NCBI RefSeq assembly: GCF_018409545.1
Contig: NZ_AP024563.1
Coordinates: 2,130,001-2,194,000, forward strand
Reading direction: 5' to 3'
Length of the DNA stretch: 64,000 nucleotides
Origin: Allochromatium tepidum
Lineage (GTDB): Bacteria; Pseudomonadota; Gammaproteobacteria; Chromatiales; Chromatiaceae
Part shown: in pieces, positions 56,833 through 64,000 of the stretch
Layout: the number at the start of each line of letters is the position of its first letter
Numbering within the stretch: the stretch's first letter is position 1
Made by a program: the position numbers and the translations under genes
The notes under the pieces: generated by a model
Seen by the model: only the letters and a program-made list of their open reading frames with translations
Database searches by the model: none
What the model was told of the DNA's origin: nothing

Positions 56833-57222
56833 ATGCCCAGCGCCCCGAGCAAGTCGCTCGAAACCTTCCCCAATCCCCAGCCCGAGCGCGATTATACGAT
56901 CCGCATCCGGGTGCCCGAATTCACCTGCCTCTGCCCCAAGACCGGCCAGCCGGATTTCGCCGAGCTGACGCTCGAATACGTTCCCGAGCAGAAGTGCGTC
57001 GAGCTGAAGGCGCTCAAGACCTATATCTGGTCCTATCGCGACGAGGGCGCTTTCCACGAGGCCGTCACCAACCGCATCCTCGATGATCTGGTCGAGGCGA
57101 CCGCGCCGCGCTTCATGCGTCTGACCGCCGAGTTCAACGTGCGCGGCGGTATCTATACCACAGTCGTTGCCGAACACCGCGCGGACGGCTGGCAGCCGCC
57201 GGTGCCGGTCACACTGCCGTGA
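56833..57222 (+). CDS. queF: NADPH-dependent 7-cyano-7-deazaguanine reductase
   Basis: A 129-residue short-type QueF that reduces preQ0 to preQ1 in queuosine synthesis. The active-site Cys lies in [17 protein letters not shown], and [20 protein letters not shown] carries the substrate-binding Glu and His. The ATG at 56833 follows GGAGAG. No preQ1 riboswitch is recognisable upstream. Confidence 0.95.
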   Translation: MPSAPSKSLETFPNPQPERDYTIRIRVPEFTCLCPKTGQPDFAELTLEYVPEQKCVELKALKTYIWSYRDEGAFHEAVTNRILDDLVEATAPRFMRLTAEFNVRGGIYTTVVAEHRADGWQPPVPVTLP

Positions 57223-57270
57223 GCGGCCTGAACCGCCGCCACGTCACCGCCGGCCGGGTCGACTGACCCC

Positions 57271-58269
57271 GTGGCCAAGCGACGACTCTCTGAGCGCCAG
57301 ATCGCGCGCATCCAGGCCATCCAGGAGCGCCGGCGCGAACGGCTCGCCGCGCGGCCCGAACGGGCGCTGGCCGAACTCGACGAGGAACTGGAGCCGGAGG
57401 AAGGCCGGGTCGTCGTCCGGCATGGCGCCAATCTGGCGGTCGAGGACGCGCACGGCCATCTGATCCACTGTCTGGCGCGCCGGAACATCGGTCATGTAGT
57501 GTGCGGGGATCGCGTCGTCTGGCAGCGTCTGCCCGATGGTCAGGGTGTGGTGACGGCCATCCTGCCGCGTATCAGCACCCTGAGCCGACCCGACTACAGC
57601 GGACGCGACAAGCCGCTCGCGGCCAATCTGACGCGGTTGGCCATCCTCATCGCCCCGGAGCCGGAGCCGAGCGGCTATCTGATCGATCAGTATCTGGTCG
57701 CAGCCGAGCTCATCGGCGTCGAGGCGATCCTGGTCGGCAACAAGATGGATCTGTTGTCGGGATCAGAGGAACGTGCGGCCTTCCAGGCGCGTTTCGCCCA
57801 CTATGGCGCCATCGGCTACCGGACCTTCTGGATCAGTCTGCTCGAACCCGAGTCGATCGGCGGACTCGTCTCCGAGCTGGCCGGACAGACCAGTGTGCTG
57901 GTCGGCCAGTCGGGCGTGGGCAAGTCGTCGCTGGTCAAGCGGTTGCTGCCCGATCAGGAGATCCAGATCGGGCGTCTGTCACAGGCGACCGGACTTGGGC
58001 GTCACACCACCTCGGCGGCGACCTGCTATCGTCTGAGCGGCGATGGGTTTTTGATCGACTCGCCGGGCGTGCGCAGTTTCCGGCTCGGGGACATCGACCG
58101 CGCCGACCTCCAGCAGGGATTTCGCGAGTTCCGGCCGCATCTGGGGCGCTGCCGCTTCGGCGATTGTCGGCACGATCAGGAGCCGGATTGCGCGATTCGT
58201 CAGGCGGTCGAGGATGGGTTGATCGCCCCCGAGCGACTGGCCAATTTCCATCATCTGCTCGGCGACTGA
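57271..58269 (+). CDS. rsgA: Ribosome small subunit-dependent GTPase RsgA
   Basis: A 332-residue circularly permuted GTPase that matures the 30S subunit. After a basic N-terminus and an OB-fold, the GTPase motifs run G4 (LVGNKMDLL), then G1 (VGQSGVGKSSLVKRLL), then G3-like DSPGVRSF. The C-terminal zinc knuckle is CRFGDCRHDQEPDC. The start appears to be GTG at 57271. Confidence 0.95.
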   Translation: MAKRRLSERQIARIQAIQERRRERLAARPERALAELDEELEPEEGRVVVRHGANLAVEDAHGHLIHCLARRNIGHVVCGDRVVWQRLPDGQGVVTAILPRISTLSRPDYSGRDKPLAANLTRLAILIAPEPEPSGYLIDQYLVAAELIGVEAILVGNKMDLLSGSEERAAFQARFAHYGAIGYRTFWISLLEPESIGGLVSELAGQTSVLVGQSGVGKSSLVKRLLPDQEIQIGRLSQATGLGRHTTSAATCYRLSGDGFLIDSPGVRSFRLGDIDRADLQQGFREFRPHLGRCRFGDCRHDQEPDCAIRQAVEDGLIAPERLANFHHLLGD

Positions 58270-58283
58270 CTGGGTGAGTCCTG

Positions 58284-58748
58284 ATGCGCTACTGGTTGAT
58301 GAAATCCGAACCCGAAACCTTCAGCCTCGATGATCTCGCCGCGCGTCCGGGCCGGACCGAGCCTTGGGATGGCGTGCGCAACTATCAGGCGCGCAACATG
58401 ATGCGCGACGAGATGCGGCCTGGGGATCAGGTCTTCTTCTATCACTCCAACTGCGCGGTTCCGGGGATCGTCGGGATTGCCGAGATCGCGGGCGAGCCGC
58501 GTCCAGACCCCACGGCCTTCGATCCCGAGTCGAGCCATCACGATCCCAAAAGCACGCTGGAGAATCCGCGCTGGCATCTGGTCGATGTGCGCTATGTCCG
58601 GCATCTGCGGCGCGTCATCCCGCTCGCAGAACTCAAGACCCATGCGGCTGGTGTCCTGAACGGACTGCCGCTGGTGCGCCAGGGCAACCGGCTCTCCATC
58701 ATGCCGGTGACGCCTGAGCAGTGGGCCTTCATCCTTTCACTGGAATAG
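58284..58748 (+). CDS. EVE domain protein
   Basis: A 154-residue EVE (PUA-like) domain protein. The family pattern is YWLMKSEPETFSLDDL, WDGVRNYQARNMM, and GDQVFFYHSNCAVPGIVGIAE. EVE domains bind modified bases in DNA or RNA; the standalone bacterial form is widespread with unclear role. It begins 14 bases after rsgA and is probably cotranscribed. Confidence 0.93.
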   Translation: MRYWLMKSEPETFSLDDLAARPGRTEPWDGVRNYQARNMMRDEMRPGDQVFFYHSNCAVPGIVGIAEIAGEPRPDPTAFDPESSHHDPKSTLENPRWHLVDVRYVRHLRRVIPLAELKTHAAGVLNGLPLVRQGNRLSIMPVTPEQWAFILSLE

Positions 58749-58753
58749 GCCGC

Positions 58754-59110
58754 TCAAAGCAGCCGCACGATACCGGACTCGGGCAATCCCAGCATTTGGA
58801 CGCCGACCCTGAGCGCCTGCTCGGCGAAGCGGTCGAGATCGCCCCAGCCGTCATCGGTGTCGAGCGTCTCGGTCATGGCCTCGCTCACGACCCGCAGCCG
58901 ATAGGCGCCGGCGGCGCGTTCGACCGGCGGTGTCGGCTCGGAGCAGACATAGAGCACGGGTTCGGCCTGCCCCTGGGCCACGAAGGCGAGGATATAGCGA
59001 TAGCTCCGGCCATCGCCGCTCTCGATCTCGCCGAGCAGCGAGGCGGCATAGCGTCCGGCTTGATAGCGACGTTTGGGGATCGCGGTCTTGATGATCGGGC
59101 GTTCTTGCAT
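58754..59110 (-). CDS. Hypothetical protein
   Basis: A 118-residue protein, no signal peptide or membrane helix. It begins MQERPIIKTAIPKRRYQAGR, continues with a strand-rich SYRYILAFVAQGQAEPVLYV segment and ends in an acidic helix before ESGIVRLL. I do not recognise a family. Start at ATG 59110 rather than further upstream, because a terminator for the preceding gene lies at 59149-59177. Confidence 0.65.
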   Translation of the reverse strand: MQERPIIKTAIPKRRYQAGRYAASLLGEIESGDGRSYRYILAFVAQGQAEPVLYVCSEPTPPVERAAGAYRLRVVSEAMTETLDTDDGWGDLDRFAEQALRVGVQMLGLPESGIVRLL

Positions 59111-59148
59111 ATCGGCAACCCTCGTTGGCAAGCTCGATTTTCCTCCAT

Positions 59149-59177
59149 AAAAAAAGCGCGACGGGTTGCGTCGCGCT
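59149..59177 (-). terminator. Rho-independent terminator downstream of ubiX
   Basis: On the minus strand AGCGCGAC pairs with GTCGCGCT around a seven-base loop and is followed by seven Ts. It ends the mpl-ubiX transcript before the 118-residue gene. Confidence 0.85.
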
Positions 59178-59208
59178 CTAAGAATTACCACCAAAGGAGG
59201 ATGGAGGA

Positions 59209-59289
59209 GTGCACTGGAGCCAAGAGCTTCAGTACATCAACAGTTTCTTATGTACTGAGGTGCTTGTCAACCACTCAAATCGCATTTAA
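59209..59289 (+). CDS. Possible 26-residue micro-ORF
   Basis: A GTG at 59209 is preceded by AAGGAGG eight bases upstream and reads [18 protein letters not shown] and a short tail to TAA. The stretch is AT-richer than its surroundings and contains a 9-bp inverted repeat. A strong ribosome-binding site is the only evidence; it may instead be part of a structured RNA. Confidence 0.25.
   Translation: MHWSQELQYINSFLCTEVLVNHSNRI
59229..59258. repeat. 9-bp inverted repeat
   Basis: TCAGTACAT (59229-59237) and ATGTACTGA (59250-59258) form a perfect stem with a 12-base loop downstream of the ubiX stop on the minus strand. No T-run follows on either strand. Confidence 0.55.
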
Positions 59290-59930
59290 TCACCCCAGCG
59301 TTTGACGAGCGTGTGCGCCACACCGAGATGGTCCAGGACACGGGCGACCATGAAGTCCACGATATCCTCGACCCGGCTCGGGTTGCCGTAGAAGCCGGGA
59401 TTGGCCGGCATGATGGTAGCCCCGGCCTGGGCCAGACGCAGCATGTTCTCCAGATGGATGGTCGAGAACGGCGTCTCACGCACGACCAGGATCAGCGGGC
59501 GACGCTCCTTGAGCGAGACGTCCGCCGCGCGCTCGATCAGACAGCTCGACAACCCGGCGGCCAGCCGTCCCAGCGTCCCCGTGGTACAGGGACAGACCAC
59601 CATCGCCTCGGCCGGATGACTGCCGCTGGCCACGGGCGCCGTCCATTCCTGACGTCCGAACACCCGCAACTGACCCGGCGCGGCCTGGAAACGCTCGCTC
59701 AGAAAGGACTCGGCTTCACCGGAGCGTGCCGGCAGATCCAGGCCGGTCTCCATCTTGATGACGACCTGAGCCGCCTGCGAGATCAGCAGATAGACCCGAA
59801 CCTCGGCGCGGATCAGGCATTCGAGCAACCGCAGACCATAGTGCGCCCCAGAGGCGCCGGTGAAGGCGAGCGTGATCGTGCGCGGCCAGTCCCGCGCTCG
59901 ATCTGCCGCAGACTCGGACTCAAGCGCCAT
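59286..59930 (-). CDS. ubiX: Flavin prenyltransferase UbiX
   Basis: A 214-residue enzyme that builds prenylated FMN, the cofactor of UbiD decarboxylase in ubiquinone synthesis. It shows the flavin-binding [46 protein letters not shown], and [24 protein letters not shown] chose ATG 59930, which overlaps the mpl stop by 11 bases; the frame is open further upstream within mpl. No ubiD is seen here. Confidence 0.93.
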   Translation of the reverse strand: MALESESAADRARDWPRTITLAFTGASGAHYGLRLLECLIRAEVRVYLLISQAAQVVIKMETGLDLPARSGEAESFLSERFQAAPGQLRVFGRQEWTAPVASGSHPAEAMVVCPCTTGTLGRLAAGLSSCLIERAADVSLKERRPLILVVRETPFSTIHLENMLRLAQAGATIMPANPGFYGNPSRVEDIVDFMVARVLDHLGVAHTLVKRWGD

Positions 59931-61287
59931 ACTTGACACGCAGCGCATCCAGCAGCCGTTGATGGATGCCGCCGAATCCGCCATTGCTCATGACCAGGAT
60001 CTGATCGCCCGGCCGGCTGTCGGCGACCACCTGGGTCACGATCGGCCCGATGGCGTCATGCACCGCCGCCCGCTCGCCCAGACCGGCGAGCACCGCCGCC
60101 GCGTCCCAGCCGAGATCGCTCGGCGCATGGACATAGACCCGATCCGCCGCCGTCAGCGAGCCGGCCAGCTCGGCATTGTGCGTCCCCAGACGCATGGTGT
60201 TGGAACGCGGCTCCAGCACGGCGAGAATCCGCTGTTCGGCGCCGACCCGACGCCGCAATCCATCGAGCGTGGCAGCGATCGCGGTCGGGTGATGGGCGAA
60301 GTCGTCGAAGACCCGGATACCCGCGACCTCGCCGCGCAACTCCAGCCGCCGCTTCACACCCCGGAAGCGCCCGAGCGCCTCGACCGCCACGCCGACCGGC
60401 ACCCCGGCATGACGCGCGGCGGCCAGGACCGCGAGTGCGTTCTCGACATTGTGCAATCCACTCTGACCCCAATCGACGACGCCGGCCTCGACACCATGCA
60501 GCCGGACCCGGAACCGCGAGCCGTCCGGCTCGATCAGCTCGGCGCGCCAATCGCCCGCGCTGCCGAAGGTCTCGCGCGGCGTCCAGCAGCCCAGACCGAT
60601 GACGGTCTCCACCGCCGGCACGCTCGCCGGATGCACGATCAGCCCGCTGCCCGGAACCGTGCGGATCAGGTGATGGAATTGGCGCTGGATCTGCCCCAGA
60701 TCCTCGAAGATGTCGGCATGATCGAACTCCAGATTGTTGAGGATGAGGGTACGCGGGCCGTAATGGACGAACTTCGAGCGCTTGTCGAAGAAAGCCGTGT
60801 CGTACTCATCGGCCTCGACGACGAAGAAGGGCACCGACCCCAGACGTGCCGAGACACCGAAGTCGAGCGGCACGCCGCCGATCAGGAACCCCGGATCCAG
60901 ACCCGCGTCCTCCAGCACCCAGGCCAGCATACTGGCCGTGGTCGTCTTGCCGTGCGTGCCGGACACGGCCAGCACCCAGCGCTCGCGCAGCAGGTTCTCG
61001 CGCAGCCACTGGGGGCCGGAGCAATAATGCAGGTCGCGATCGAGCATGGCCTCGACCGCCGGAATACCGCGCTTCATGGCGTTGCCGACCACCACCACAT
61101 CGGGCGGCGGGTCCAGATGCGCGGCATCATAGCCTTCCATGAGCTCGATCCCGGCCGCCTCGAGCTGGGTGCTCATGGGCGGATAGACATTGGCGTCCGA
61201 CCCCGTGACCCGATGGCCCAGCGCACGCGCCAGCAGCGCGATCCCGCCCATGAAGGTGCCGCAGATTCCAAGGATGTGTAGATGCAT
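59920..61287 (-). CDS. mpl: UDP-N-acetylmuramate:L-Ala-gamma-D-Glu-meso-DAP ligase
   Basis: A 455-residue Mur-ligase-family enzyme that reattaches recycled murein tripeptide to UDP-MurNAc. The N-terminus [20 protein letters not shown] binds UDP-MurNAc; the ATP loop is [14 protein letters not shown]; the C-terminal domain has [16 protein letters not shown]. The extra GICGTFMGG pattern separates Mpl from MurC. It leads the mpl-ubiX pair. Confidence 0.94.
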   Translation of the reverse strand: MHLHILGICGTFMGGIALLARALGHRVTGSDANVYPPMSTQLEAAGIELMEGYDAAHLDPPPDVVVVGNAMKRGIPAVEAMLDRDLHYCSGPQWLRENLLRERWVLAVSGTHGKTTTASMLAWVLEDAGLDPGFLIGGVPLDFGVSARLGSVPFFVVEADEYDTAFFDKRSKFVHYGPRTLILNNLEFDHADIFEDLGQIQRQFHHLIRTVPGSGLIVHPASVPAVETVIGLGCWTPRETFGSAGDWRAELIEPDGSRFRVRLHGVEAGVVDWGQSGLHNVENALAVLAAARHAGVPVGVAVEALGRFRGVKRRLELRGEVAGIRVFDDFAHHPTAIAATLDGLRRRVGAEQRILAVLEPRSNTMRLGTHNAELAGSLTAADRVYVHAPSDLGWDAAAVLAGLGERAAVHDAIGPIVTQVVADSRPGDQILVMSNGGFGGIHQRLLDALRVKYGA

Positions 61288-61354
61288 GAGCGCGTTCTTC
61301 CGCGAAGACCGATGGGGTGTGGCGGCGCCTGCCGAGCGTCGAGCGGCGAATCCG

Positions 61355-61870
61355 TCAGAGATTGCCGAACAAGCTGGTCACCAGGGTGACGGCGACGATC
61401 TGGAAGGCCACGGCGATCGCCGATCCCTGCCCCAGGGTGATGGAAAAGGTGTGTCTCAGGATATGGCCCGTGACCAGGATGCCCCAGATCACCAGACCCA
61501 GCAGCAGAAAGGCCCCGAGCGCGGCCAGATCGTTCTCCTGGCTGCCGGTCGGATTGAGACTGAGCGGCGGGATCGCCACCAGTCCGAGCAGCGCCCCGCT
61601 CCCGAGCAGGGCCGTGGCCGATTGCAGGAAGCGGGCGCGGAGCTTGAGTTGCATCAGGGCCACATAGAGCGCCGTCATCATCAACAGCACCTCGGCCACG
61701 CCCTGGAGCAGGCTCGTCAGCCAGGACAGTCCGGCCGTGATCCCGACCAGGATGCCGACCGCCAGATCGGCGGCCAGGACCAAGCCCAGCAGCATCTCGG
61801 AGGCCGGCAGATCCTGCGGCGGGCGGCGCAGCAGACAGAGTTCGACGAAGAATTTGATCAGTGCCTGCAC
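61355..61870 (-). CDS. Integral membrane protein of unknown function
   Basis: A 171-residue hydrophobic protein with about four membrane segments, including MLLGLVLAADLAVGILVGI, GVAEVLLMMTALYVALM and LGAFLLLGLVIWGILVTGHI. The start is probably GTG at 61870 (VQALIKFFVELCLL); the frame remains open upstream into sequence without membrane or family character. No named family is recognised. It precedes mpl on the same strand by 67 bases. Confidence 0.7.
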   Translation of the reverse strand: MQALIKFFVELCLLRRPPQDLPASEMLLGLVLAADLAVGILVGITAGLSWLTSLLQGVAEVLLMMTALYVALMQLKLRARFLQSATALLGSGALLGLVAIPPLSLNPTGSQENDLAALGAFLLLGLVIWGILVTGHILRHTFSITLGQGSAIAVAFQIVAVTLVTSLFGNL

Positions 61871-61951
61871 GTCATGATTTCCCAGATCGATCGACAGTGG
61901 TTCCAATGATAACCACAGCGGACGCAAATACGGAGCACTATCGACACTGGA

Positions 61952-61982
61952 GGCGCACCGCAGGCACCGTGCGCGGTGCGCC
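61952..61982. repeat. 10-bp inverted repeat
   Basis: GGCGCACCGC and its exact complement GCGGTGCGCC flank an 11-base spacer in the 262 bases between two divergent genes. It could be an operator or a hairpin in a leader; no T-run follows. Confidence 0.5.
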
Positions 61983-62132
61983 CGAGCGCACGCCGGACCC
62001 ATTGTAACCGCGTCGCGGGCCGTTATATATTTCACAGGCTCTCGTGGTACCCGTAGCCTGATCCCGGCTCCCACCCAAACACCACCTCCCCCATATTCCA
62101 CCCTTTATTGAATCGGCGCTCGCCGATGACTG

Positions 62133-63266
62133 ATGAGGCTCGAAGTGAATCCGCGCTTGAAGGCCATTGCCTGTTGCATCGCGATGTCGTCCCTGTTGCT
62201 CTCGGCCTGTGCGAGCAACCCCAGGAGCACCGCAGAATCGATGCCGTCGAGCGGTCCCGCACCGATCGACACCACCTATCTGCCGCGCCTGATACTGCCG
62301 GGTGCGACCACCGCGGAGGTCAGATCCCTGGCCCTGGGGGCGGCCCGCAGTCGCGGCTGGACGGTCAGACACGCCGATCTGACCGACGAGCGCCTGGTCG
62401 TCGAGCGCCCGGCGGATTCCGTGCCCGGTGTGGCGGCCGCGCCCGGCTCCACGCTCGAGGTCACGACCCTGCTCAAGAACTATGGCGGCGGCATCGAGGT
62501 CGCCACCCTGGCCGAGGTGGTCACGCCGGCCTATGCCGGACGCCCGGCCGAGCGCATCGACTACACCGATCAGTTCCGCGACCCGCTCATGCAGTCGCTC
62601 GACTCACTGCGCGAGCGCTGGATTCGCGATCGTGAGCGTCTGGCGCGTGCCACGCCGCCGGTCGGGGGTTGGCGGGATGCCTGGGAGGATTCCAACACCC
62701 CGCCCACCAGTCAGCCCGTGCAGGCCGCAGACGACAGCCCCCGAGCGGCTCAGGCCGTGCCGCCTGCTCCGGCCGCACCCACCTACACTCCGCCTCCATC
62801 CGCGCCGCCACGAACGGACCCGAGCGTCGGACCTCGTGCCGTGTCGACGCCGAGCCAAAGCGACTCGGGTATTCCGCGTCCGACCTATACGCGCCGTCCC
62901 ACCACGCCCGAACCCCGTTACAGCGCGCCCGGCGCGGCCCCTGTGGTCGATGCCGGCTTGAATCCGAACCGACAGCCTCCACGCGAACCCGCGCCCGTCT
63001 ACGACACTTCGGTCGTCGCGCAGGACAACATGATGTCGCTGCCGCGCCCGGATCCGGTGATCCCAACGGCAGGCGGAGTCGGCGCCCGCGTACTCTGGTC
63101 GGCCAATGCCGAGCAGTATGCCCGCCAGCGTGGTTGTCAGGTCTCGGGCAGCGGCTCGCAGTTGATCGAGTCGCGTCAGGACGGCGAGGTCTACAAGGTG
63201 CCCTGCCAGGGCAGCGACAGCTTTCTGATCCGCTGTCAGGACGGCCTCTGTCAGGGCCTGCTGTGA
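62133..63266 (+). CDS. Pro-rich outer-envelope lipoprotein of unknown function
   Basis: A 377-residue predicted lipoprotein with lipobox LLLSACAS. Residues about 45-165 form a compact domain (LILPGATTAEVRSLALGAA, GSTLEVTTLLKNYGGGIEV) that could be a TPR-free beta-alpha fold. Residues 175-300 are Pro/Ala/Arg-rich and disordered. A C-terminal domain has four Cys (GCQVSG, KVPCQG, IRCQDGLCQG). I do not recognise the family. Confidence 0.75.
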   Translation: MRLEVNPRLKAIACCIAMSSLLLSACASNPRSTAESMPSSGPAPIDTTYLPRLILPGATTAEVRSLALGAARSRGWTVRHADLTDERLVVERPADSVPGVAAAPGSTLEVTTLLKNYGGGIEVATLAEVVTPAYAGRPAERIDYTDQFRDPLMQSLDSLRERWIRDRERLARATPPVGGWRDAWEDSNTPPTSQPVQAADDSPRAAQAVPPAPAAPTYTPPPSAPPRTDPSVGPRAVSTPSQSDSGIPRPTYTRRPTTPEPRYSAPGAAPVVDAGLNPNRQPPREPAPVYDTSVVAQDNMMSLPRPDPVIPTAGGVGARVLWSANAEQYARQRGCQVSGSGSQLIESRQDGEVYKVPCQGSDSFLIRCQDGLCQGLL

Positions 63267-63325
63267 CCTTGCAGGTGACTGCGGCTCAGGATGGGCAGCG
63301 CGAACGCGATGCCCATCTCCCCCGG

Positions 63326-64000
63326 CTAAATCAGGCCGATCATCCCCAGACCGACCGCGAGCGCCAGCAGACAGGCGGTGAGGATCAGCCACAGGCCCCG
63401 GCGCAGATCCCCGGCGCCGAGATCGGCCGGCCAGTCGGGATCGCCCATATAGATCTCGGTGACGAGACGCCCCCGGCGCCAGACCGGCCCGATCAGACGC
63501 ACCCGCAGTGCCCCGGCGCAGGCGGCCTCGCTCCAGCCGGAGTTGGGGCTGGGCAGCAGGGCGTGGTAGCGCCAGGCGGCGCTGAAGGCCAGTCGGGGAT
63601 GCTCGCGTAACAGTACGGCAGCGAGCGCCAGTAGCGGCACCGAGAGCCGCGCCGGGAGCCAGTGGATCAGATCGTCGCTCCGCGCCCCGGCCCAGCCGAA
63701 GCGCGCGTAGCGCTCGTTCTTGTAACCGACCATGGAGTCGAGCGTCGAGATCGCCTTGACCGGGATCAGTCCGGGCAGACCGAACAGACAGAACGCCCAC
63801 AGCGGCGTGAGCACGCCATCGGTCAGGTTCTCCGAGAGACTTTCGAGCGTGGCGCGCACCACACCATCGCGCTGGAGCGGTTCGGTATCGCGTCCGACCA
63901 GCAGCGACAGTCGCCGGCGCACGGCCGGCAGATCGTCGAGATCGCGCAGGATGCGCCAGCCCTGCTCCAGCAGCTCGCGGGTGCAGAGCAGACTGTAGGC
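63326..64000 (-). CDS. cbiB: Adenosylcobinamide-phosphate synthase, partial
   Basis: The C-terminal 224 residues of CbiB/CobD, cut by the right window edge. It attaches aminopropanol phosphate to the corrin ring late in cobalamin synthesis. Diagnostic parts are RRRLSLLVGRDTEPLQRDGV, ATLESLSENLTDGVLTPLW, AISTLDSMVGYKNERYARFG and PSPNSGWSEAACAGALRV. Membrane helices are present around LLALAAVLL and the C-terminus. Cobalamin is needed for bacteriochlorophyll synthesis in many anaerobic phototrophs. The true start lies beyond the window. Confidence 0.93.
   Translation of the reverse strand, partial: AYSLLCTRELLEQGWRILRDLDDLPAVRRRLSLLVGRDTEPLQRDGVVRATLESLSENLTDGVLTPLWAFCLFGLPGLIPVKAISTLDSMVGYKNERYARFGWAGARSDDLIHWLPARLSVPLLALAAVLLREHPRLAFSAAWRYHALLPSPNSGWSEAACAGALRVRLIGPVWRRGRLVTEIYMGDPDWPADLGAGDLRRGLWLILTACLLALAVGLGMIGLI

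Overview
The window is GC-rich chromosomal DNA, about 65% GC by eye, from a gammaproteobacterium, most probably a purple sulfur bacterium of the Chromatiaceae (Allochromatium/Thiocystis type). This rests on SoxY and SoxZ sulfur-carrier genes beside gammaproteobacterial housekeeping clusters: ribD-ribE-ribBX-ribH-nusB-thiL-pgpA, exbB-exbD-msbA-lpxK-kdsB, lptM-lysA-dapF-DUF484-xerC, ubiX-mpl. The species call is an inference. I saw no rRNA, tRNA, CRISPR array or intact insertion sequence.

Layout. 0.1-7.5 kb (minus strand): glyA, nrdR, riboflavin genes, nusB, thiL, pgpA. 7.7-9.2 kb: a lipoprotein and an alpha/beta hydrolase. 9.3-14.1 kb (minus): ExbB/ExbD-type energiser, lipid A flippase MsbA, LpxK, KdsB, with an antitoxin remnant between msbA and lpxK. 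14.2-16.4 kb: remnants of type IV pilus minor-pilin genes, a three-part ferredoxin reductase fusion and a 60-residue protein. 16.8-22.1 kb: HrpA helicase and a diguanylate cyclase response regulator. 22.1-29.8 kb: aminotransferase, META-domain protein, lysine/diaminopimelate genes, XerC and a sulfotransferase. 29.8-32.8 kb: a DUF2189 membrane protein and a half-decayed STAS/anti-sigma-kinase/phosphatase module.

The most interesting region is 34.0-38.9 kb. A five-gene minus-strand operon, with overlapping or closely spaced genes, encodes four small glycine-rich membrane proteins and an unusual heavy-metal P-type ATPase without a CPC motif. Two genes for small HMA-like proteins diverge from it. 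One of the membrane proteins resembles the magnetosome protein MamC. A Fur-box-like site and a perfect AT-rich inverted repeat lie in the two promoter regions. The set resembles the recently described ferrosome (fez) iron-storage organelle loci, and I read it as a candidate ferrosome-like system in a phototrophic sulfur bacterium.

39.0-51.0 kb: zinc-ribbon protein, ilvE, glnE, a hexose-phosphate mutarotase, a HicAB toxin-antitoxin pair, ppdK and valS. 51.4-56.0 kb: a MoxR-type ATPase with a VWA/metallopeptidase-like partner, then bepA-soxY-soxZ. 56.0-64.0 kb: pcm, queF, rsgA, an EVE-domain gene, ubiX-mpl, a membrane protein, a Pro-rich lipoprotein and the 3' part of cbiB, cut by the window edge.
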